A DNA stretch of 64,000 nucleotides from an uncultured bacterium (lineage in GTDB: Bacteria; Bacillota; Clostridia; Lachnospirales; Lachnospiraceae): contig CAMXIF010000001.1 of NCBI GenBank assembly GCA_947243845.1, positions 62,001 to 126,000 of the forward strand. Direction: 5' to 3'. Of this stretch, positions 1-6,582 are shown one piece after another. The position numbers and the translations under genes were made by a program. Position 1 is the first letter of the stretch. Every line of letters starts with the position of its first letter. Under the pieces are notes generated by a model. The model had not been told where the DNA came from, did not search any database, and saw only the letters and a list, made by a program, of their open reading frames with translations.

Positions 1-2
1 TA

Positions 3-236
3 GCATCCATGCCGGAGAGCGTATGGGAATGTTTTGTGAATAAGGGTAAGATATCTGCCTATATGCATAAATATAAGATTTCTAATATGAAGACGGAGCC
101 GGAGGGCGTAATTATGCGGATTATTTCCCGTGATAAGCCAATGGAATCTGCGAAAAGAACAGAGGCGTCATTGGAAGATGTTTTTTTGTATTATTTTGGA
201 GAAAAAGCAAAGGATGAAGCGGAAGAAATCGGCTGA
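3..236 (+). CDS. C-terminal fragment of ABC transporter ATP-binding protein (truncated by window start)
   Basis: C-terminal tail 'EASLEDVFLYYFGEKA' typical of ABC ATPases; followed by a membrane permease ORF. Confidence 0.6.
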   Translation, partial: ASMPESVWECFVNKGKISAYMHKYKISNMKTEPEGVIMRIISRDKPMESAKRTEASLEDVFLYYFGEKAKDEAEEIG

Positions 237-256
237 TAATCCGGAGGAGAAGACGA

Positions 257-1480
257 ATGGTAAGGTTTGAAATAAAAAAGATATTTTCCAGAACAGGAAA
301 TAAGGTTGCATTGTTGATTCTGGCTGCGGTATTGTCTTTGGTCAGTTTCCTGACAGTTGGAAGTGTGGAGTATGTGGATGAGCAGGGAGAAGCAGCAAGT
401 GGTATCGAGGCGGCGCGGCATCTGAGGGAGGATAAGAACCAGTGGGCCGGTGAGATCACAGAGGAAGTGCTTTTGAAAGTACTTCAAAGAAATAATGAGA
501 TCATTGTTTCTAAGGAGTATCTGTCCAAAGATTATCGGGAGACTAATAAGGCATATGCTAAAACACAGGGCTTTTCGGATATCAGAGACATGCTGAATGG
601 AGCATTTACTTCTTTTCGGGAGTATGATTATTATCGAATAAACAGTCTGACAGCAGAAGAAGCATCTGTCTTTTATGAACAGCGGGTTAAGGTTCTTGCA
701 GAATGGCTAAACAGTGATGAGGCAAAAGACAGATATTCAGAAGAAAAGAAAGACTTTATGCTCACAAGATACAATGAATTGCAGACACCTCTGTATTATG
801 AATATGCGGATGGCTGGAAAGCCTTTGCGGAATATGCGCCTACAATCATCATGTTGACAGTACTGATTCTGGCATTTCCTATATCTGGTATTTTTGTGAA
901 TGAGTTTCAGTACAAAGCAGAGTCCATATTCTTTTCAGCGAAACTGGGAAGAAATAGAGCCGTTCTGGCAAAAATCTGTGCCGGCATAGGAATCATCACA
1001 GGTATTTATTGGACGGTTATCCTGCTGTATTCGGCAGTGGTGCTTGCCATATTGGGGACGGGTGGGGCAGGATGTGCCATTCAGACGAGCCTTGGCGGCT
1101 GGAAAAGTTTGTATCATATCACGTATCTGCAGAACTATTTTCTGATTGTGGGAGGAGGGTATCTGGGCTGCCTGTTTATCCTCACACTGGTCATGTTCCT
1201 GTCGGCCAAGACACATTCCACGGTTCTGCCGGTCACAGTCCCCTTTATCCTGCTGTTCCTTCCCTCCTTTTTGGGCAATTTCCAGGTGTTATCCGAAGTG
1301 TTGGGAATTCTGCCGGATCAGCTTTTGCAGATGGGACAGGCGGTTCGTATGTTTAATCTGTACCAGGTGGGCACAACAGTGATTGGGGCAGTACCGATCA
1401 TCATGATTGTGTATCCGGTATTGTCGTGCGCGCTTTTGCCATTATTGTACCGCACATATAGCAAAACGGAGATTAAATAA
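257..1480 (+). CDS. ABC transporter permease-like membrane protein
   Basis: 407-aa ORF with several hydrophobic segments, directly after the ABC ATPase C-terminus. Confidence 0.6.
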   Translation: MVRFEIKKIFSRTGNKVALLILAAVLSLVSFLTVGSVEYVDEQGEAASGIEAARHLREDKNQWAGEITEEVLLKVLQRNNEIIVSKEYLSKDYRETNKAYAKTQGFSDIRDMLNGAFTSFREYDYYRINSLTAEEASVFYEQRVKVLAEWLNSDEAKDRYSEEKKDFMLTRYNELQTPLYYEYADGWKAFAEYAPTIIMLTVLILAFPISGIFVNEFQYKAESIFFSAKLGRNRAVLAKICAGIGIITGIYWTVILLYSAVVLAILGTGGAGCAIQTSLGGWKSLYHITYLQNYFLIVGGGYLGCLFILTLVMFLSAKTHSTVLPVTVPFILLFLPSFLGNFQVLSEVLGILPDQLLQMGQAVRMFNLYQVGTTVIGAVPIIMIVYPVLSCALLPLLYRTYSKTEIK

Positions 1481-1510
1481 TGGCAGGATACAGGCATGAA
1501 AGCACCTGGC

Positions 1511-2569
1511 TTAGTAGATGGCCGCAATCTTAAGTTCAGGTTGTCTGGAAAGGTCGATCTTTTCACCATCTGCTTTCAGCAGCAACGGTCTGGACAAGTG
1601 TGCCTTGTTGATTTCCATGATCTCGGCTTCTACATCGTTACTGAGCCGCACATTGAAATGAAGCTGTGTGGAAGCAATATGGTAGAGGATTGGACGGAGA
1701 ATGGCTTCGTCATATTTCACATAACCATCCCGCTCAAAATTCTCGATCACCTGAAAAGGATTTAAGGACTGGCGGTAGGTTCTGGCAGAGGTCATGGCCT
1801 CATAGGCATCTATGACAGCAATATATTTGGCAAAGATATCGATCTTATCACTGCGGAGTTTGGAAGGATAGCCGGAACCATCACAGCGTTCGTGGTGCAT
1901 GAGGGTGGCCTTGATCACATGTTCGTTCAAATGCTGGTCTTTTAACAGATTGAACCCTAACATGGTATGTGTCTTTAATTTGGCGAAGTCCAGATCGGTC
2001 AGTTTATCCGGTTTCCAGAGCAGTTCCTGGGGGAGTTCCAGCTTACCGATATCGTAGAAAAAGCCACACTGTATCAACAGGAAAATATCTTCTTTGGAAA
2101 GTCTCCACCAAGTACCAAACACCCCGGCAATCAGTGCGGAGTTGAGGCAGTGGGCGTGTGTCATATCGTCCTCTCTTGGCAGCATGTTATACAAAAAATC
2201 CAGAAGCTGTTCGCCGTTTCTGGCACAGGACGTAATCTTCACGTACAATTCCATCAGTTTGTTCATGCGTACCGGAACGCCCTTTTCCACAAAATCCGTC
2301 ATCAGCTGACCATATACGGGCATACAGTCATTATAGGTAAATTCAAAATATTTGAATTCACTGCTGAGCCGCACTTTTTCAAAATGGGTAGTGGCATAGT
2401 CGATTTCTTCCTTGATCGAGACACACATGATGGAGTGGCGCGCCAGCTTTGCGATCACTTTTTCGGTTACCACGGTATCTTTCGGGAAGATTAGTTCGTT
2501 TTGATAATTGTAAACATCTTCACCGATTACCATATCGTTTTCCAGAGCCATACGGGCAATATTTTTCAT
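1511..2569 (-). CDS. HD-GYP-type domain protein (degenerate HD motif)
   Basis: HD-GYP signatures 'HHERCDGSGYPSKL' and 'FFYDIGKLELP'; RBS AGGAGGGG before the start. Confidence 0.8.
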   Translation of the reverse strand: MKNIARMALENDMVIGEDVYNYQNELIFPKDTVVTEKVIAKLARHSIMCVSIKEEIDYATTHFEKVRLSSEFKYFEFTYNDCMPVYGQLMTDFVEKGVPVRMNKLMELYVKITSCARNGEQLLDFLYNMLPREDDMTHAHCLNSALIAGVFGTWWRLSKEDIFLLIQCGFFYDIGKLELPQELLWKPDKLTDLDFAKLKTHTMLGFNLLKDQHLNEHVIKATLMHHERCDGSGYPSKLRSDKIDIFAKYIAVIDAYEAMTSARTYRQSLNPFQVIENFERDGYVKYDEAILRPILYHIASTQLHFNVRLSNDVEAEIMEINKAHLSRPLLLKADGEKIDLSRQPELKIAAIY

Positions 2570-2615
2570 AGGAATCCCCTCCTGTTTTTATGATAACAGA
2601 AAACAATTCTATTGA

Positions 2616-2631
2616 AAACCCTGAAATTCAT
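2616..2631 (+). repeat. Left copy of 16-bp direct repeat flanking the integrated element (AAACCCTGAAATTCAT)
   Basis: Exact 16/16 match to 11320-11335. Confidence 0.85.
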
Positions 2632-2635
2632 GGTG

Positions 2636-2655
2636 AATTGCAACAATTATTTTAA
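2636..2655 (+). repeat. Left terminal inverted repeat AATTGCAACAATTATTTTAA
   Basis: 17/20 identical to the reverse complement of 11297-11316 (AATTGTAAAATTTATTTTAA). Confidence 0.75.
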
Positions 2656-2682
2656 ATAATAACACATGTTTGTTAAAAATGC

Positions 2683-2739
2683 ACAAAAAGATCACGCTCT
2701 TTAGGCCGGATCCGAAGCCTTTAGGGAGTGATCTTTTGT
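2683..2739. terminator. Strong hairpin, probable bidirectional terminator downstream of the transposase gene
   Basis: ACAAAA(A)GATCAC ... GTGATCTTTTGT arms, inner AGGC/GCCT and central CGGATCCG palindrome; T-rich on both sides. Confidence 0.6.
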
Positions 2740-2847
2740 ATATTTTTACTTTTGGTATGAGACTGGCAGATATCAAGGCGCAGAAAATAAAAGTACTTTA
2801 AGTACCATTTCTGATCGATCACAACACTTACCATATCCAAAGACCTT

Positions 2848-3885
2848 TTATACAGGCAGTAAGTCCTTCCTGTATTGGCTGCTGCTGATACCGCCCAGGA
2901 TCCTGCGGGGGTAATTGTTTATCCAGTCCTCGACCATCTTCACCTGTTTTGCTGTCACAGTATCAAAATTGATACCTTTAGGGAAGAACCGCCTGATCAG
3001 ACGGTTGATGTTCTCATTAGTCCCACGTTCATAAGCAGCATAAGGATGACAGTAATAGAGTATCGTACGGCTGCCCTTTGTGAGGCAGCTCCTTTCTATG
3101 CCCTCATTGTCCAAAAATTCCACACCGTTATCACATGTGATCGTACGGAACTTTTCCCGGAATCCTTTACTGCCGTATCTACGTTCAAGGGTATCCAGTG
3201 CATGGACGACAGAAAGGGACCGTTTATCTCTCAATCTCATGATGATCTCTTCCCGGCTCATGCGCTCCGAGAGTACCAGCAGGCATGACTTACCCTTTCC
3301 CTGGCCGCCGACTACGGTATCCATCTCCCAGTGGCCATACTCAGAACGTTCAAGGACAGCGGGATCCCGTTCTCCTATGGAACGCCCTTTTGTATTGTTC
3401 AGGGCAACATCAGAATCCCGTTTCCTCTTTTTAGCTGGACCTTTCTTACTCGGCAGGTCATGGTATGTCACGTTCAGGAACAATCCCATGTCAAAATAAT
3501 TATAGATCGTCTTACAGCAGAGACTCGTCTTAAATGTGAGCCCCTCATTCTTTGCATGGAGCAGGAGCGCTTCCGGGGAATATCTCTTGTTCTTTACCAT
3601 ATCCTCGATATAAGCGGCAAATCCATGATCGGATCCGATCTTCAGGTCACGCCCACGATTCGACATGTTGTTCCTGCTGACCATCTGTGCATAATCAGCT
3701 TTATATACATGATGCTCCACGAGCTGGCTGTCAAGCTGCTTCACCGTACCCTTCCTGATCTCATGCCAGACAGTATGATACTTATGTCCGATAGCATCCG
3801 CGATCTCCCCGATGCTGAATCTCTTTTTCAGCAGTATCTCGATCTGATATCTCTCACCTTCTGTTATGTAATGATAAGTATCCAT
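2848..3885 (-). CDS. IS30-family DDE transposase
   Basis: N-terminal HTH 'LTEGERYQIEILLKKRFSIGEIADAIGH'-like segment; DDE core 'GHWEMDTVVGG...ITCDNGVEF...CHPYAAYERGTNENINRLIRRFFPKG'. Confidence 0.93.
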   Translation of the reverse strand: MDTYHYITEGERYQIEILLKKRFSIGEIADAIGHKYHTVWHEIRKGTVKQLDSQLVEHHVYKADYAQMVSRNNMSNRGRDLKIGSDHGFAAYIEDMVKNKRYSPEALLLHAKNEGLTFKTSLCCKTIYNYFDMGLFLNVTYHDLPSKKGPAKKRKRDSDVALNNTKGRSIGERDPAVLERSEYGHWEMDTVVGGQGKGKSCLLVLSERMSREEIIMRLRDKRSLSVVHALDTLERRYGSKGFREKFRTITCDNGVEFLDNEGIERSCLTKGSRTILYYCHPYAAYERGTNENINRLIRRFFPKGINFDTVTAKQVKMVEDWINNYPRRILGGISSSQYRKDLLPV

Positions 3886-3910
3886 AAGTCCACCTCCTGA
3901 TCGAGGATGT

Positions 3911-3978
3911 CATAAAAAAGATCATTCATAAAGGGTATATGAAACGCTGCGCGCCCTTTACAAATGACCTTTTTTATG
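3911..3978. other. Long imperfect hairpin between transposase and rep modules
   Basis: CATAAAAAAGATCATT (3911-3926) pairs 15/16 with AATGACCTTTTTTATG (3963-3978); inner AAAGGG/CCCTTT pairing. Confidence 0.65.
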
Positions 3979-4140
3979 TGGCTTTCCGGAAGACCATGAA
4001 AGCCTGATAGAACATGATCAGAAAAGATGTGACACAGGATACCAGGAAAACTGTGATACAAAATATGCCGGCAAAAAGTGTATTACATCCCTGCAGGTAT
4101 GTGATACATAGTCCCTACAGGGATCTTTCTGCATCCAGCA

Positions 4141-4344
4141 TCACCCGGGATCACGATCATATCGTTTTTTATCCATGGAAGCATGACTGATGACAAGATT
4201 CTCCAGCTTGTCAGAGAAGTTGTCCCCTGGGAGTACCATGATATATTCATAGATCTCAGGTAAGAGACGGACTGACTTCTGAACAGTCTTATTGGAACCG
4301 AGCCACTTACCTTTTAACTTTTTGGAACGATACATAACGATCAC
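4141..4344 (-). CDS. Small basic protein, possible ribbon-helix-helix regulator
   Basis: 67 aa; 'KSVRLLPEIYEYIMVLPGDNFSDKLENLV' resembles an RHH pattern. Confidence 0.4.
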   Translation of the reverse strand: MIVMYRSKKLKGKWLGSNKTVQKSVRLLPEIYEYIMVLPGDNFSDKLENLVISHASMDKKRYDRDPG

Positions 4345-4379
4345 CTCCCTCCGACCGGACTAATCCACCTGCCATATGT

Positions 4380-5414
4380 TCACTCCCCTTTCTTAAGATC
4401 GAGCATCTCCTGTTCATATCTCATCCTGGCATCTCCATCAAAAGGAGAAGAGTCACAGGGTACGAACCTATAGAGATATTCTTCCGGGGAATGGAACTCC
4501 TTAAAGCCATCCTTATCGAACACCTTGACTACATTGATCCTGCGAAGGAAAGCGTTCCAGGTCTCCCGGCTGTGTTCCTGGACATCAATATACTGTTCAC
4601 GCAGATCCATGTTGGAATGGATGAACACTTTGGTATAACAGGCGACTTTATTATTGTACCGGCAGGGAAGGTCGAGAGGATATCCATCCAGGAACACGAG
4701 CATCTCCTGTATGGGAAAGCTGCCATGGAATTCTTCAAAGATGACCACATCCTGACCGCGGTACCCATCAAACGGATACTTGTAGCTGGTCACGCGGTAT
4801 ACATTCTCATAACCGTATCGCTCCATGACAGTGCGCGTCTTTTTGGTATCTGTCACCCCTGACCAGTATTCCACTTCCAGTTTCCTGAACCGGTTCCGGA
4901 ACTCCTTCTCCCGGATCACCTGCCTGCAGCGTTCTATCTTATCCAGCTGCAGCATATATTCAGGGGATGTCTCAAGGATATCATAGTCATCCATGCCCTC
5001 CTTGATCATGTCATACAGTTCGATCAGGTCATTGCGCTGGCCAGGTCTCTCAGCCGGACAGTCCCCCATCTCTTCAAAGGTATCTATCAGATTGGTCTCT
5101 TCTTTATAGGTACCTTTATACTTCCCCTCTTTACGTATATAATCACGGTTCTCCTGCGCAAGCCCGTAACAATAGTCTATATGGGCCTTCGGGAACTTAT
5201 TCTTCACGGTACTGAACTTGATCGGATTGCTGCCCATGATGAATATATGGGTATGATAGACACTTTTTTTACCGCCGATCTCATCACACATGCACCAGTA
5301 CTTGACTGCCTTAAATGCAGCAAGGGAATCCCGGATGAACGAATGGGTATAACCATACTCCTGAGGGTTATTGATCGTCAGGAGCCACTTCCGAGAACGA
5401 GTCTTATCATTCAT
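4380..5414 (-). CDS. rep: CRESS-DNA-virus-like replication initiation protein (HUH endonuclease + SF3-like helicase)
   Basis: Motif I 'RKWLLTINNP', motif II 'YHTHIFI', motif III 'YIRKEGKY', linker 'GQRNDL', degenerate Walker A 'SGVTDTKKT', 'FDGYRGQD' + Walker B 'VVIFEEF', motif C 'VFIHSN'. Confidence 0.88.
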   Translation of the reverse strand: MNDKTRSRKWLLTINNPQEYGYTHSFIRDSLAAFKAVKYWCMCDEIGGKKSVYHTHIFIMGSNPIKFSTVKNKFPKAHIDYCYGLAQENRDYIRKEGKYKGTYKEETNLIDTFEEMGDCPAERPGQRNDLIELYDMIKEGMDDYDILETSPEYMLQLDKIERCRQVIREKEFRNRFRKLEVEYWSGVTDTKKTRTVMERYGYENVYRVTSYKYPFDGYRGQDVVIFEEFHGSFPIQEMLVFLDGYPLDLPCRYNNKVACYTKVFIHSNMDLREQYIDVQEHSRETWNAFLRRINVVKVFDKDGFKEFHSPEEYLYRFVPCDSSPFDGDARMRYEQEMLDLKKGE

Positions 5415-5425
5415 GATCTCTCCTT

Positions 5426-5530
5426 AAAAAACACAGAGGTTAAAAAACACAAAAGAAAAACACATCAAAAACACAGCCAAAAACGGCGGATCTATCTGCA
5501 TCCGTGGCTAAAAAACACAGAACACAGAGG
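5426..5530. repeat. Iteron-like repeats A5-6CACA (TGTGTTTTT(T) on rep strand)
   Basis: Copies at 5426-5435, 5442-5451, 5456-5464, 5467-5475, 5510-5519 and partial AACACAGAGG at 5521-5530. Confidence 0.65.
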
Positions 5531-5560
5531 TCTCCTAAGGTAATACTAGCTCAGGAGACC
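5529..5560 (-). promoter_or_regulatory. CRESS-type replication origin stem-loop with nonanucleotide TAGTATTAC
   Basis: - strand 5'-GGTCTCCTGAG CTAGTATTAC CTTAGGAGACC-3': 11-bp stem (one G.T), 10-nt loop with TAGTATTAC; located upstream of and on the same strand as rep. Confidence 0.85.
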
Positions 5561-5563
5561 ATC

Positions 5564-5612
5564 CCACTAGCGTCATGTCTCTCCGCTGCGCTCCGAGATC
5601 AGACGCTAGTGG
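5564..5612. other. Second strong hairpin next to the origin (overlaps zot 3' end)
   Basis: Perfect 11-bp arms CCACTAGCGTC (5564-5574) and GACGCTAGTGG (5602-5612), inner TCTC/GAGA. Confidence 0.7.
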
Positions 5613-6346
5613 AACGTCTTATAACTATCATAAAAGTCATAAAACTTCTTTCCGGTAAAAAAGCCGGAATCCACCTTGCCCTCTTTCAACGGCATGGAAT
5701 TGTCATAGACAACATAGGCAAAGACCTTGCACCGCTTGATCCATGACATAAAACGCCCTAAGGATATCCTGCTCATGTCACGGTGGATGACACGGTACTG
5801 GATGAGTTCCCGCAGCTGTTTATCTACCATGTCCTCATGCTGGGTGATGAAGATGACATCGTAGCCGTACTTGCCATGCTCCCGCAGGAAAGCAGACCAC
5901 TCACTGCGGTCAGGATTGCGCCACATACGGTTGTCCAGAATATCGGAACACTCATCTATGACAAGGTAAGTCTGGCCCTCGATCATGCGCCCTTTGGCAT
6001 CTCTCTTATGGAACTGGAGGGCGAACGAGCGGAGGCCGTCAAAGTAGCTGTACCGGCCCTGGGGGATGACAGGGTAGAACGCCCGGCCGGAAGCGTCCAC
6101 GGAGGGGCGGGAGACATAGGCATTATGCGACCACCAGTAGTTGGGTTCATAAAGAAAACTGCCCAGCCGATCGGGATGCTTTACATTATCAAAATATGCC
6201 TCATTGATCTCAAAATTGGCTATCACGTTCTTCCCGCATAAGAGGGCATGATAGATGACGGACGCAGCATGGAGGCTCTTGCCATTCCTGGGACGTCCCG
6301 TATACATATAGATCATAACAGATACCTTCCTTTCCCGATCAAGCAA
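5606..6346 (-). CDS. zot-like: Zot/pI-type inovirus morphogenesis ATPase
   Basis: Walker A 'GRPRNGKS' near N-terminus, Walker B 'TYLVIDECSDIL', 'FITQHEDMVDKQLR'; position within a coat gene cluster. Confidence 0.85.
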   Translation of the reverse strand: MLDRERKVSVMIYMYTGRPRNGKSLHAASVIYHALLCGKNVIANFEINEAYFDNVKHPDRLGSFLYEPNYWWSHNAYVSRPSVDASGRAFYPVIPQGRYSYFDGLRSFALQFHKRDAKGRMIEGQTYLVIDECSDILDNRMWRNPDRSEWSAFLREHGKYGYDVIFITQHEDMVDKQLRELIQYRVIHRDMSRISLGRFMSWIKRCKVFAYVVYDNSMPLKEGKVDSGFFTGKKFYDFYDSYKTFH

Positions 6347-6581
6347 GAAGCTTGCCGATGATCAGATCCAGCACGACCTTCTTGATCATGCAGAAGAGAT
6401 AATAAGCTGCTATCCCGGCCAGCCACAGTTCCGTGAACTTGAAGCACAGGTCAAAAGGGATGAAGAAGTTGATCCACCCTTTATACTGGTCGAAATTAAA
6501 ATCAACGAACAGTGCCTGGAACGGAGAGTCCGGGAGCAGGTCATAGAGTCTTGTAAAGAAACTCTTTATGATATCCAGCAT
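6339..6581 (-). CDS. Hydrophobic minor coat-like protein (pVI-like)
   Basis: Start MLDIIKSFF with AGGAGG just upstream; hydrophobic segments; between pIII-like and Zot genes. Confidence 0.55.
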   Translation of the reverse strand: MLDIIKSFFTRLYDLLPDSPFQALFVDFNFDQYKGWINFFIPFDLCFKFTELWLAGIAAYYLFCMIKKVVLDLIIGKLLA

Positions 6582-6582
6582 G

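Noticed and set aside
2683-3978. Stand-alone IS30 insertion unrelated to the phage genes
   Set aside because: The hairpins flanking the transposase share an AAAAAGATCA core, but the better-matched terminal inverted repeats (17/20) and the exact 16-bp direct repeat enclose the whole 8.7-kb block. Kept as an alternative, not preferred.
5181-6241. + strand ORFs antisense to rep and zot (5181-5543, 5504-5746, 5783-6241)
   Set aside because: They are antisense shadows of well-supported - strand genes with no recognisable domain.
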